DNA of 64,000 nucleotides, taken from Deltaproteobacteria bacterium. GTDB taxonomy: Bacteria > Desulfobacterota > Syntrophia > Syntrophales > UBA2185. Shown here in pieces: positions 27,519 to 36,031 of the stretch. The notes under the pieces are model-generated. The model saw nothing but the letters and a program-made list of their open reading frames with translations, made no database searches and had not been told where the DNA came from. Numbering within the stretch: the stretch's first letter is position 1; each line of letters starts with the position of its first letter. The translations under genes were made by a program, and so were the position numbers. The stretch spans positions 1 to 64,000 of the forward strand of contig JAPLJS010000041.1 in NCBI GenBank assembly GCA_026388545.1, in the 5' to 3' direction.

Positions 27519-27968
27519 CTATTCTTCAATGGGAATGATCCGCACACGCGCCACCCCCTTGCCGAGAAAACCGAGTTCACGAGCCGCCGCACGCGAGAGA
27601 TCGATTAACTCAAAGCTGCGCTTGCGGCAGCGATCATTGACGGTCACCACGACCGATCGGTTATTGGCGAGGTTCACAACCTTTACCCGAGTACCATAGG
27701 GAAGGGTTGGATGGGCCGCCGTCAGCTTCTGTGGGTTATGGATCGCGCCCGAACTGGTCCTTCTGCCATTGTAACGTTTGGCGTAGTGGCAGGCTTTTCC
27801 CTCCACGCCCTCCAGCTCCTCTACTGAGGAAGAACCCTCTTGCTTTGTTGCACTTGTCTGCGGTTTTTTAGTCTCTTTCGCCTGAAGCGGCAGCGTGGCG
27901 ACAAGAAGGGCAAGCTGACACGCAATAACTAAGAACACCAAGCTCCCCTTCGGATTCGCAAAAAACAT
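27519..27968 (-). CDS. rlpA: RlpA-like septal ring lytic transglycosylase family protein
   Basis: A 149-residue exported protein. It has a signal peptide (about 1-30, ending LQA), a low-complexity Ser/Glu linker, and a double-psi beta-barrel domain from KACHYAKRYNGRRTSSGAI (about 52-70) through LPYGTRVKVVNL to VVVTVNDRCRKRSFELIDLSRAAARELG, which is the RlpA core. No C-terminal SPOR domain is present, so it is the short form. Family members cut peptidoglycan glycan strands lacking stem peptides or act in cell separation. AAAGGAGG lies a few bases before the ATG. Confidence 0.88.
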   Translation of the reverse strand: MFFANPKGSLVFLVIACQLALLVATLPLQAKETKKPQTSATKQEGSSSVEELEGVEGKACHYAKRYNGRRTSSGAIHNPQKLTAAHPTLPYGTRVKVVNLANNRSVVVTVNDRCRKRSFELIDLSRAAARELGFLGKGVARVRIIPIEE

Positions 27969-28058
27969 ACGTACCTCCTTTGCGGGTGAGTATTTTAATC
28001 GAAAAGGTTGATTAATGTCAAGCAGAACCTGGCAAATTGCGACACAACTCCTTAACTC

Positions 28059-28087
28059 GGGGAGACCTAAGGTCTCCCCCCTTTTTT
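28059..28087 (+). terminator. intrinsic terminator with no upstream plus-strand gene
   Basis: ggggagacc, loop taa, ggtctcccc, followed by ccc and seven T. This is a textbook Rho-independent terminator reading on the plus strand. The nearest plus-strand gene upstream ends at 24305, and the gene just upstream here (rlpA) reads the other way, so the terminator must end a short transcript begun between about 27970 and 28058, or serve as a leader attenuator for the gene at 28269. Confidence 0.85.
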
Positions 28088-28268
28088 TCAGCTTTGCACT
28101 TACAGGGCACGTGTGTACGCAAGCTTTTTCCCATCGGAGAGCTTTGAATCAGCAGTTTTTGGCAAGGAAAATCTCAAAAGCAAAAACTTTAGCTGGCATA
28201 TGGGAAAAAGTAGCGGTAAAATCAACTGAAAGTCTGTACTGCTACTCTATAAAGGAAAGGGGTATGTC

Positions 28269-28628
28269 ATGAAAATGCGTATTTATGTGCTTGTATTTAT
28301 TCTGTTTTTTGTTTGTTTACCCGCAGTTCACGCTCAGGAATATGGTAAAATCCGAGCTCTGCAACAGAGGGCGGCTTATGTAACCAAACAAAAGAACGAT
28401 TTCGTTTCTCGAGTGCTGACCTCTTACACCATCCCTCATGAACGTAATGCGCAGGGCGCCGTTGTGCGCATAAATATGGATGGCCGGTGGCTGGATGTAA
28501 CTACCATCGAAATTGTTCCTGTGCTCAAAGAAACATCGGACAAGCAACAGTACGTTGCAGCTCATGAATTGTTCTTCTACACCGCGAATGATATACTGGA
28601 TTTGGTTTCGGAGCTGAAAATCCGCTAA
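28269..28628 (+). CDS. hypothetical small exported protein
   Basis: A 119-residue protein with a clear signal peptide (hydrophobic stretch about 5-20, cleavage after VHA). The mature part starts QEYGKIRALQQRAAYVTKQKNDFV and shows an alternating pattern suggesting a small alpha/beta periplasmic domain, with no Cys and no known motif (NMDGRWLDVTTIEIVPVLKE is its most distinctive stretch). An AAGGAAAGGGG site is in place before the start. Function unknown. It may be preceded by the attenuator-like terminator at 28059. Confidence 0.7.
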   Translation: MKMRIYVLVFILFFVCLPAVHAQEYGKIRALQQRAAYVTKQKNDFVSRVLTSYTIPHERNAQGAVVRINMDGRWLDVTTIEIVPVLKETSDKQQYVAAHELFFYTANDILDLVSELKIR

Positions 28629-28681
28629 TCTGACGGGTTATTGCCTCCACGTTGTTACCACCCTCGGAAACTATAACCTAT

Positions 28682-30280
28682 TTAAGGCTCCGCAAGCGGA
28701 TAGAGGTTAATCATATTACGGCCTAAGGCGGCATCATAGCGCACTTCTCCCGTCTTCCCCACAATTTCGATACCTTCTAGCTTCCTGAGATCACCGATAT
28801 CTGCCCTGACATCCGCCAGCGCCCGTTGACCGTCCTGCAAACGACCGATTACCGTAGCCCTTTCCGGCCGCCCGTCCTGATCGTAGCGAATCATGAACGC
28901 CTCTATCGTCAGAAGGCCTGAAACCCGTTCAATGGGATCGGGAAGGGCCTCCGCATCAATTGCCTTCTGGACGACAGAAACATCGTGATCCTCCCATGGG
29001 TAGTCGGGAGGTTCCGCACTATAGATGCCGATGGCGTGCTTCGAGTTGTACCAGCCGTTGGCCGTTACCATTGCCTTCAGGCGGCTATCATGGCGAATAC
29101 GGTTCACTACGGAAACAATGGCATGCATAGTATAGTTATTGCCGGGACCGCCGAAATAGGCAAGCCCCCCGGTGACGGATACGTCCCTCGGATCGTCTTC
29201 CGGAATGCCGATAGCCCGGCGTGAAATCTCCACAGCAGAGGGAAAACAGCTATACAGGTCGAAGACATCGATGTCATGTAAGGAAAGCCCTGCCTGCTTC
29301 AGGGCGAGACGGGATGCTTCCGTGATGGCCGGCGAATCATGAAGTTGCGGACGCTGTGTGACATGCCATATATTGTTCAATTCCGCCCCGCCCATCGGAT
29401 AGACCCATCGGGAACGGTCGATGCCGAGCTTCTGAGCATCCTGATCGCTCGTCATAATCAGCGCTGCCGATTGGTCCACGTTGATGTTGGCCACCATGCG
29501 AAACGTGTATGGGTAGACTACAGCGCGATTGCGGGGCGTCGCGAGAGTGATATCTTCTGCAGAGAGTACTCGCCGGCTCCAGGCATGGGGATTCTGTGAG
29601 GCGATGCGTGAAAGGCGTTCATAACAGCGGCCCATGGTGAGACGGTGTTCCTCAGGTGTTCGGCCGGAAAGGCTGCGCAGGGCGGTTTCAAAGAAGGGAT
29701 ACATAAATTGGGGCATAAAAAGATCATACGCCTCTTCAACCCTGTTGTTTGGTTCATCATACTTGCCGCCTTGCGTATCGAGGATGCTCTTTTCATGATC
29801 ACAGCCAAGGTGAAGCAGGGTGTCAAAATTTGCTTTGAGATCCTTTTCCCTCAGTTGACGGAGGGTCTCATTGTCCGGCCAATCCAGAGCCGCTTTTCCT
29901 CTGGAGTGACGGTATAGGGAATAAATAGCTTCCGCACCGGAGATCAGAACAGCCCTTTTTCTGCCGGCTGCAATATCACGGGAAAACTGGTTTACAAGTT
30001 TCTGCGGTGTGTTGCCGCCGATCAGTGAATAGATGGCATCTCGGGGTTTAACGCCCAAGGCCTTTGTGAGCATGTGCGGTGTATTTTCGTCATCGCGGGA
30101 AAAGCTGTTGACCACACAAACGGTATCTATGATTGCGGGCAAGGCGTCTGAACCGGCGTCGGCAAAGGCATCTCGACTGGCTCTGATCATGAGGCCAAGC
30201 GGATCAAGGGAAGGAAAGGCATCTTTTGACTGGGTGAACTGCGCAGCGCCGACAAGAATTGGTACAGGTCTCGATTTCAT
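28682..30280 (-). CDS. acetyl-CoA acetyltransferase-like (thiolase-fold) protein
   Basis: About 532 residues from the ATG at 30280 (a TTG at 30316 would add 12 residues that do not look conserved). It begins with PVPILVGAAQFTQ, as in the long thiolase-like acetyltransferases related to SCP2 thiolase. VDVSVTGG-type and FDLYSCFPSAVEI segments carry the family cysteine and the AGxGNNYTMHAI region near residue 390. A C-terminal beta domain of about 120 residues is of the kind found in these long forms. Known members act on acyl-CoA, but the reaction of this subgroup is not established. It is alone, convergent with the small exported protein. Confidence 0.8.
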   Translation of the reverse strand: MKSRPVPILVGAAQFTQSKDAFPSLDPLGLMIRASRDAFADAGSDALPAIIDTVCVVNSFSRDDENTPHMLTKALGVKPRDAIYSLIGGNTPQKLVNQFSRDIAAGRKRAVLISGAEAIYSLYRHSRGKAALDWPDNETLRQLREKDLKANFDTLLHLGCDHEKSILDTQGGKYDEPNNRVEEAYDLFMPQFMYPFFETALRSLSGRTPEEHRLTMGRCYERLSRIASQNPHAWSRRVLSAEDITLATPRNRAVVYPYTFRMVANINVDQSAALIMTSDQDAQKLGIDRSRWVYPMGGAELNNIWHVTQRPQLHDSPAITEASRLALKQAGLSLHDIDVFDLYSCFPSAVEISRRAIGIPEDDPRDVSVTGGLAYFGGPGNNYTMHAIVSVVNRIRHDSRLKAMVTANGWYNSKHAIGIYSAEPPDYPWEDHDVSVVQKAIDAEALPDPIERVSGLLTIEAFMIRYDQDGRPERATVIGRLQDGQRALADVRADIGDLRKLEGIEIVGKTGEVRYDAALGRNMINLYPLAEP

Positions 30281-30393
30281 GCTGGGGACTATAAGCCAAC
30301 GAAGCAACTTTGTCAAATGTTCGGGAATATTTACCGATTCAGTGTCAACCCTGACATTTTTTAATCAATTATCCACCCTCTTTAACTATAACA

Positions 30394-30609
30394 TCACCGT
30401 AATTTCTCTTTCTCCGTAAAAAGTTGACACTCTATCCCAGAAATAGTGTACATCTCCTTTGAAGGCATTAACCGCGACTTGAAACCTGCCGCCCGACAAC
30501 CATAAGGAAAGGCTATGTCATACGTAATATAAAAATGAGAACAGGAAAAACAGTTAATTTCTGTTTCTTGTCTCTCTTGCCTTTTACCGGAAGGGCGTTC
30601 TTTCCTCAT
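30394..30609 (-). CDS. conserved small cysteine-rich protein
   Basis: A 71-residue protein with CFSCSHFYITYDIAFPYGCRA (about residues 20-40), GFKSRLMPS and a final Cys in GIECQLF. I recognise this spacing from small proteins conserved in deltaproteobacteria and relatives: two CxxC-type cysteines, a GCR motif, then a lone Cys, suggesting zinc or cluster binding. They are sometimes mis-annotated as uracil-DNA glycosylase fragments. The function is unknown. GGTAAAGG lies just before the ATG. It is the only gene in the 750-bp gap between the thiolase-like gene and the membrane pair. Confidence 0.7.
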   Translation of the reverse strand: MRKERPSGKRQERQETEINCFSCSHFYITYDIAFPYGCRAAGFKSRLMPSKEMYTISGIECQLFTEKEKLR

Positions 30610-31067
30610 GACCTTTACCTACGTATCAACGCTCTTGATTTCCCAAACGGGTCCTCTGTTGTTTATTGTACTCGCTAAGTCTGATCAATTCATTTATGTA
30701 GCACCTTTCAGCTCGTAATTCACGAACGTCATCAGATCAAATTAGTGTTGTGCTGCAAACTTCTGACACCTACGAGTCCACACTTCTTATGGTTGTAAAT
30801 TCTTCACAATTACGAATAGAAATACGGTAAAAGATGCAGTTGGACTTGACCTGGCGATCCGGAGTCCCGGGTGCTTAAGGATGTATTTGATTGGTCCTGA
30901 TTTTCGATGGTGCTTATAATCCGTATGCTTCTGTGTCATTCCTCTGAACAGACGAAGGGATCATTCAAATAAATTTTCTCGAATAACCCCTTGACCATTT
31001 TTGCCGTTGTTCCTTTGAGCGTCCATCGGATTCGATGATACAGGGTAGAGGACCATGGGTTCAGCGC
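30610..31067. other. gap with no recognised gene
   Basis: About 460 bp with no credible coding frame, tRNA or strong hairpin. It may hold promoter elements for the small Cys-rich gene. I see nothing else. Confidence 0.35.
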
Positions 31068-31406
31068 TCAATATTTCATTGCTCCCGCAAGCTTTAAATT
31101 GGGCAGGAAAAACCCTGCAATGATAACTCCACTGATGATCACGGCCCAGATAATGTACTTTAGCATCTTCCGGGAATCTATCTTTGTTTCAATCTGCATG
31201 CCAGAAAAAATAAAACCAAGAACAAAAAACACAATAATGACAATAGCACCATGCGTTGTCCAATGATGCCCAAGTGCCGCCTTCATAGCACTCATGACGG
31301 AGTCATTCTTCTCCTTAATGATCAGGATAATGGCATTCAGCAGGCTCGTTACGACCAGTGACAGACCAAAACCGGCGGTATATTTTTCCAACGGTGTATT
31401 CTCCAT
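31068..31406 (-). CDS. hypothetical small membrane protein
   Basis: A 112-residue protein with three hydrophobic helices, about residues 10-30, 52-72 and 85-103. Histidines in LGHHWTTHGA before the second helix may bind metal or haem but this is not established. It is five bases downstream of the next membrane gene, so the two likely make one complex. No family recognised. Confidence 0.65.
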   Translation of the reverse strand: MENTPLEKYTAGFGLSLVVTSLLNAIILIIKEKNDSVMSAMKAALGHHWTTHGAIVIIVFFVLGFIFSGMQIETKIDSRKMLKYIIWAVIISGVIIAGFFLPNLKLAGAMKY

Positions 31407-31411
31407 AGCTA

Positions 31412-31873
31412 TTACCTCCCCATAAGTCCCATGGTTACGCCTTTGCTGATGATCCCACCGGCGCCTTCCATGAAAAACCCTAATAAAACTATCAGCGCGG
31501 CAATCCCGAGAACCAGATTGCGTTTCTGCTTCTCCGCGAGAGGAACGTTTCTATAGACGGCGATCGGCAGGTATATACCAAGTAGCAATATCACAAAAAA
31601 GATATGCTCCTTGACTTCCATGAAATAATTGTGGGCCCACGGCCATTGCCCCGCTTTTATGATATCCCTGTCATGGCCGTAGTAAACCACATACCAGTAT
31701 CCTCCGATAAGATAGGCAAGAACAATCAGTACGGCGACTGCTAAGCTTAATTTTTTTATCCTCTCAATATTCCCCTCATTAATATTCAAGACATCCACGA
31801 ACAATGCAACGACACACATGATGCCCAGAACACCCAATGCTACATGACTCATCATAACGCCCTGGATAAACAT
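31412..31873 (-). CDS. hypothetical membrane protein, partner of downstream gene
   Basis: A 153-residue protein with four hydrophobic helices (about 8-28, 42-62, 88-108, 122-142). Between helices two and three there is a tyrosine- and histidine-rich loop (YYGHDRDIIKAGQWPWAHNY), which is of the kind that faces the periplasm. AAGGGAAGGAG precedes the start. With the gene at 31068 it forms a two-gene unit, 92 bp downstream of an outer-membrane barrel gene. Function unknown. Confidence 0.65.
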   Translation of the reverse strand: MFIQGVMMSHVALGVLGIMCVVALFVDVLNINEGNIERIKKLSLAVAVLIVLAYLIGGYWYVVYYGHDRDIIKAGQWPWAHNYFMEVKEHIFFVILLLGIYLPIAVYRNVPLAEKQKRNLVLGIAALIVLLGFFMEGAGGIISKGVTMGLMGR

Positions 31874-31964
31874 AATCTCCTTCCCTTCTGTAAAACTTCA
31901 TACTGAATACTTTTTAAGTAAATATTTAACTTCATAAATCTACGTTACCTGTTTCTGAAATAAT

Positions 31965-32744
31965 TTACTTTGGACCGAAGGTAAATTGATATGCAATGTA
32001 AAAGTTGTAGTAGTTCGGACCGTAGATATCCTGGCCCGCAGAGAGCAGAATATGGTGGTTATCCGTCAGGTTTATGATAGCTCCGATGGTGTAGCCCTTG
32101 CTCTCGTCGATATCGGCTTTACTTGCAGTTTTATAGTACAGTTCCGCTCCGATAGTCAGTCTTTTGTTGATCTCCCGCTGTAACAGCCAACCGAAATACC
32201 ACCAGTCCCTGTTCCCTTCGCCGGATGTGAACCAGTAGCCTCCTCCTCCATAGGTCGTCCATGGCCCCCAGCTCTTCTGGAACCAGAGGGGCAGAAAAAA
32301 TTGGGCTTTGCCATTTCCTAAACCTCTCGAAGACTCGCCGGTGGGAATTTCCAGCAGTGGAAATGTTCCCACTTGAGGAAAATACTTCGTTTCCTGGATG
32401 AAGCGATACTTGATGCCGAACTCCGTATCACCGTATCCGTATTGCGACGCCTCTCCTTCCGGCTTTACATATTGGAAGGGAGCGATTAAATGGACCTGGA
32501 CATTCGGCACGAGGCCGTAGTTAATCTCGATGTGGGGTAGTGTGGCAGAGTTCTGGTCTCGATCATGGCTATATTGTGACGCGAGATATATCTCCCAATG
32601 CTTGTATTCTACCGGTTCCGGGTCATCGGTTTTAAAAGGCGGACCGGCTGAGGCAATTTTCGGGACGGTGATAAAGACAAGCCAAACAGCAAAAGCTGCA
32701 AATACGATTCTTAATAACCGCGGGGGACAAACAGTAACATTCAT
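31965..32744 (-). CDS. outer-membrane beta-barrel protein, Phenol_MetA_deg-like
   Basis: A 259-residue protein with a signal peptide (about 1-32, ending ASA) followed by PPFKTDDPEPVEYKHWEIYLASQ, which is the characteristic mature start of the MetA-pathway barrel family. The rest alternates polar and aromatic residues in about 10 strands and ends in an aromatic strand (YNFYIAYQFTFGP) as barrels do. Members are predicted transport porins or sensors of unknown ligand. The downstream membrane pair could be functionally linked but that is inference. Confidence 0.75.
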   Translation of the reverse strand: MNVTVCPPRLLRIVFAAFAVWLVFITVPKIASAGPPFKTDDPEPVEYKHWEIYLASQYSHDRDQNSATLPHIEINYGLVPNVQVHLIAPFQYVKPEGEASQYGYGDTEFGIKYRFIQETKYFPQVGTFPLLEIPTGESSRGLGNGKAQFFLPLWFQKSWGPWTTYGGGGYWFTSGEGNRDWWYFGWLLQREINKRLTIGAELYYKTASKADIDESKGYTIGAIINLTDNHHILLSAGQDIYGPNYYNFYIAYQFTFGPK

Positions 32745-33270
32745 CGGTTGACCTCGCTGATATTGGGATTACCAAATATTTACTGACGCATCTCTTTGTA
32801 CTGGTCTGAAGAAAAAATTAGCCCATTTATATTTTTATAATTCTAATGCCGGACGTTTTCCATCGGTGGAAACCTTAATATCGTCTTCTAAATCTCTTAA
32901 TGCATATCTTTTTTTGGATGATTACCTAATCGAAAGAGAAGAAAGATTTTGCTAAATATAATATACTGACTTTCACTTCTATTGAAGATTGACGATATCC
33001 ATGTTAAATTTTGTATGGATGGATAAAAACAGAAATGAAACGTTACAGGAAGATACAAATGTTTGTTTGTGTCACTAATGTTGACAGCTGTTGGTGATGA
33101 AAAGTAAAGATTACGGTTCGAAAGTAAGAGCCGCCCCACCGGCAGATGAGACAGCTCTTAGAGTATGAGCATATGTGGTGCGGGTTTACAGTTGTTGAAC
33201 TCCCATCATATTAGGCTTGCGACCTGAGTTTAGCTGGCGATGAGGAAACACAGAACGTTTCTTTAAAGAT
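32745..33270. other. gap containing repeat copy 2, otherwise empty
   Basis: About 525 bp without a credible gene. An 80-codon minus-strand frame (32897-33139) overlaps the 35-bp repeat and has no recognisable protein pattern. Only the repeat at 33088-33122 is notable. Confidence 0.45.
33088..33122. repeat. 35-bp dispersed direct repeat, copy 2
   Basis: Identical over 35 bases to 9446-9480 and in the same orientation. Flanks differ. It lies in a non-coding gap between an outer-membrane protein gene and the enoyl-CoA hydratase gene. Confidence 0.85.
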
Positions 33271-34056
33271 TTACTGCCCCTTAAAGCTGGGTTTTCTTTT
33301 TCCGATAAAAGAAGCGATTCCTTCTTTCGCATCAGATGTTTTGCCTATCCAAATCATTCCTCTTCGCTCCAATTCGAGCTGCCGCTCCAACAAGGCAAGC
33401 AGGGCATTATTGAAGTTCTCCTTCACGATAGAATAAGATAATGTTGGGCCTTGAGCAAGCTTCAGTGCAATATCCTTGGTTTCTTTTTCAAGTTCACTGT
33501 CATCAACCACTTTATTGACCAGTCCCATTTCGAGAGCCTCTTTTGCATCGAATACAGGGTCCATGTAGACCAGCTCTGAGGCTTTATTAAATCCAATCAG
33601 CAGCGGAACCAAAAGGGTCCATGCCCCGTCTGGAACCAGGCCAATAGACGTATAAGCTTGCTTAAACTTTGCAGATGAAGCACAAATTCTCAAATCACAC
33701 GCTGCAGCAATACTCACACCAACCCCAGCAACCGTCCCATTGATCATGGCAAGGACAGGCTTAGATATCCGGCGGATACCAGTGATTGTAAAGTTTAATA
33801 GCTTCGTTAATTGCCGCAATGTCTCGCTGGTGTCGGGGGAGCTTTCAAACATCGCCACATCACCCCCTGCGCAGAACGCTTTGCCCTCACCCGTAATCAC
33901 GATAACTTTTACATCCTTATCATCTCCGCAGATTTCCAAAGCCTTGATGAGATCGTTAAATAAATCAAAATTAACTGCATTAAACGCTTTGGGTCGATTG
34001 AACTTAATGACAGCAACCTGATCCGCTTTTGTAAAAATAATGTTGTCATACTGCAT
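33271..34056 (-). CDS. enoyl-CoA hydratase/isomerase family protein
   Basis: A 261-residue crotonase-fold protein. AFCAGGDVAMFE (about residues 60-71) and MINGTVAGVGVSIAAACDLRI (about 104-124) form the CoA-binding and oxyanion-hole motifs. Only one of the two catalytic acids of true hydratases is evident (the IGLVPDGAWTLL segment has Asp at the second position), so it could be an isomerase or hydratase. FIGKRKPSFKG is the usual C-terminal end. It follows a marR gene by 85 bp on the same strand, with an operator-like inverted repeat between them, so it is probably under MarR control. Confidence 0.88.
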   Translation of the reverse strand: MQYDNIIFTKADQVAVIKFNRPKAFNAVNFDLFNDLIKALEICGDDKDVKVIVITGEGKAFCAGGDVAMFESSPDTSETLRQLTKLLNFTITGIRRISKPVLAMINGTVAGVGVSIAAACDLRICASSAKFKQAYTSIGLVPDGAWTLLVPLLIGFNKASELVYMDPVFDAKEALEMGLVNKVVDDSELEKETKDIALKLAQGPTLSYSIVKENFNNALLALLERQLELERRGMIWIGKTSDAKEGIASFIGKRKPSFKGQ

Positions 34057-34108
34057 ATTTCCATTCCTCCTCTCTCCGTTGATATATAATATTTACAGCT
34101 TTAGGCTA

Positions 34109-34130
34109 ATAGTTTGACATCCAACTGTAT
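34109..34130. promoter_or_regulatory. putative MarR operator between marR and enoyl-CoA hydratase
   Basis: atagtttgacatccaactgtat: an imperfect inverted repeat (atagtt/aactgtat) that shares its left half with the perfect repeat upstream of the marR gene at 34574-34593. Located 53-74 bp before the hydratase start. Confidence 0.5.
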
Positions 34131-34141
34131 TAGCAAAAAAA

Positions 34142-34564
34142 TTAGAGGTTCTTGTCGAGCTTGTTCAGCAGATGGACTAACGTCTCCCTTTCGTCATCCG
34201 AGATACCCATGTATGACTGGACCCTTAATTTTTGAGCGATAAGCTGAAAGTCGGTTTTCAATGCCGTTCCTTTCCTGGTCAAGGCAATGAGGCTGATCCG
34301 ATTATCGGCTAGATGGCTCTTTTTTTCTACATACCCCATTTTGATCAATTTTTTCACCAGAGCCGTAATCGTGGATTTGTCCTTGTCGATAATCCTCGCG
34401 ATTTCTGACATAGGTAACGGCCCTCGCACCATAAGAGATCCCAAAATCTCGCCGTGAGAGGGGGCCAGTCCTTTGATGTGATGGGCCTTCAATTCATGGG
34501 TTAGGAATCTATTGGCCTTGTATTGGATCCGGCCGATCAAAAAGATAATGTGATCCTTTTTCAT
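34142..34564 (-). CDS. MarR family transcriptional regulator
   Basis: A 140-residue regulator. The winged helix-turn-helix spans about residues 35-100: LAPSHGEILGSLMVRGPLPMSEIARIIDKDKSTITALVKKLIKMGYVEKKSHLADNR, with the DKSTITALVKKL recognition helix and the D-R wing. The first and last helices form the dimer interface. It is upstream of the enoyl-CoA hydratase gene and its own promoter holds a perfect 7-bp inverted repeat. It probably senses an acyl or aromatic CoA thioester or free acid, by analogy with other MarR-crotonase pairs; this is inference. Confidence 0.92.
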   Translation of the reverse strand: MKKDHIIFLIGRIQYKANRFLTHELKAHHIKGLAPSHGEILGSLMVRGPLPMSEIARIIDKDKSTITALVKKLIKMGYVEKKSHLADNRISLIALTRKGTALKTDFQLIAQKLRVQSYMGISDDERETLVHLLNKLDKNL

Positions 34565-35038
34565 AGGTGCATGATAGTTTTATATCAAACTATTGTCAAA
34601 ATTTATTTTGGGTTGAAATGTTGAATGAAAGAGTGAAATCTAAAAATCAACATAACAGGAAGAAATCCCAAATTTTATTATTTTCCTTTACCGGCTTTAT
34701 CGTACAAAATCATTGTCATATTTTTCATCCTTATCGTTGCGCTCTCCGAATCTGTCGGGATATATCCATCTGCGGGCGCCTCTCCTTGCGTGGTCTCTCG
34801 TTTTAACGAGATTCTTATGCCGGATCGGGCTCCACTTTTCAACCACAAAATGTTTATCGCTTTGACAAATATTACAAAGAGTTGTAACCACTCACACGGG
34901 ATTCAGGATTATATAACTCCATGTAACAGTGATAAATCCCGGATCGATTCACATACGGAAACAGATAATGCTTTCTCTGGGAATCGTATCATTATTTTAG
35001 ATAAATACAGCAACATCTCCCGGGAAGAGAAACCGCTC
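34565..35038. other. gap between divergent genes
   Basis: Contains the MarR operator at its left end. The frame of the downstream hydrolase is open through much of the region (GTG at 34790), but the peptide is not protein-like until the ATG at 35039. No other feature found. Confidence 0.4.
34574..34593. promoter_or_regulatory. putative MarR autoregulatory operator
   Basis: atagttt-tatatc-aaactat is a perfect 7-bp inverted repeat with a 6-base centre, 10 bp upstream of the marR start. Size and placement fit MarR sites. Confidence 0.6.
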
Positions 35039-35833
35039 ATGGGTTTGCCAAACCAAGGGATTATCGGTTTGAAATCAACAGCAGGTAAAAGTATTTGCGT
35101 CTCGATTACTGTACCAATAACAGTGGTGCTCGCAAGCGTGTTGTTCCTTCTGGGCTGCTATCATCACACGACTCTCCCAATCAAAGAGTACATGCTTGAC
35201 AGCACGAAGCGACAAAAGACGCTTGTTATATTCCTCCCAGGTTATGGCGGCTCAATGGACGATTTTAAGCGTGAAGGGATTCTCGACATAGTGCGCGCTC
35301 ATCAAACTCCTGTAGATGCGGTGACAGTGGACGCCGATCTGCGGTTTTATATTGATCGCACGTTGCTTACGCGGATTGATGAGGATGTCATGCCGAGGAT
35401 TCAGGCTGGTCGGTACAACATGGTTTGGCTGCTTGGTAACTCCATGGGTGGGTTAGGCTCTCTGCTCTATTCCCAAGCGCATCCGGGGCTGATCAAGGGC
35501 ATTATACTGCTAGGGCCATTTCTGGGTGATGAACCAATTATCAAGGAAATTGCCGGATCAGGTGGATTACTCCAGTGGTCGCCAAAAGACACGATGAGTG
35601 ATAATTACCAGCGGGATGTCTGGATGTATCTGAAAAGATGTGTTCAGGATATTTCGGGAAACTCCCCCCGTCTTTTTCTTCTTGCCGGCCGGGATGACCG
35701 TTTCCATGCTGCACACCAACTGCTCGCTTCGGCTATGGATTCTACGCATGTCTTCTGGGCCGATGGAGGGCACGATTGGGCCGCTTGGCGCAGTTCATTT
35801 AGTGCATTTACATGTCAATTTACGTTCGATTGA
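35039..35833 (+). CDS. lipoprotein alpha/beta hydrolase
   Basis: A 264-residue protein from the ATG at 35039. Residues about 20-40 form a hydrophobic signal ending in the lipobox LLGC, so it is probably a lipoprotein. VIFLPGYGGSMDDF (about residues 62-75) supplies the oxyanion region, LLGNSMGGLGSLLYS (about 130-144) the GxSxG nucleophile (Ser in NSMGG), LLAGRDDRFH the acid and DGGHDWAAW the catalytic His. All triad positions are present. An open frame extends upstream to GTG 34790 but would bury the signal. Substrate unknown; carboxylesterase-like. Confidence 0.75.
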   Translation: MGLPNQGIIGLKSTAGKSICVSITVPITVVLASVLFLLGCYHHTTLPIKEYMLDSTKRQKTLVIFLPGYGGSMDDFKREGILDIVRAHQTPVDAVTVDADLRFYIDRTLLTRIDEDVMPRIQAGRYNMVWLLGNSMGGLGSLLYSQAHPGLIKGIILLGPFLGDEPIIKEIAGSGGLLQWSPKDTMSDNYQRDVWMYLKRCVQDISGNSPRLFLLAGRDDRFHAAHQLLASAMDSTHVFWADGGHDWAAWRSSFSAFTCQFTFD

Positions 35834-36031
35834 AGCTCCCCTCGGAATAATCTTGGGAAACATCGATCCTTACGAACATTATTAATCGCGTTCATTCTCT
35901 GCCCCCAAAGCAAACTTTGGGGATTGCCCTCGTTGCGGATTTAATTCCGGACTTAGGGAAATGCAAAATGAGAGGTCAGCCGTTTTTGCCGAACCCCCTG
36001 AATGCGTCATAGTATTTTTGTTTCTGCTCTT

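Noticed and set aside
28015-28272. 85-codon plus-strand frame upstream of the small exported gene
   Set aside because: It runs straight through a strong intrinsic terminator and has no recognisable protein pattern.
32897-33139. 80-codon frame sharing SNRNLYFSSPT with another short frame at 9297-9485
   Set aside because: The shared peptide is only the 35-bp repeat read in the same frame; the rest is unrelated.
34790-35038. Long N-terminal extension of the lipoprotein hydrolase
   Set aside because: It would bury a clear lipoprotein signal; composition is not protein-like.
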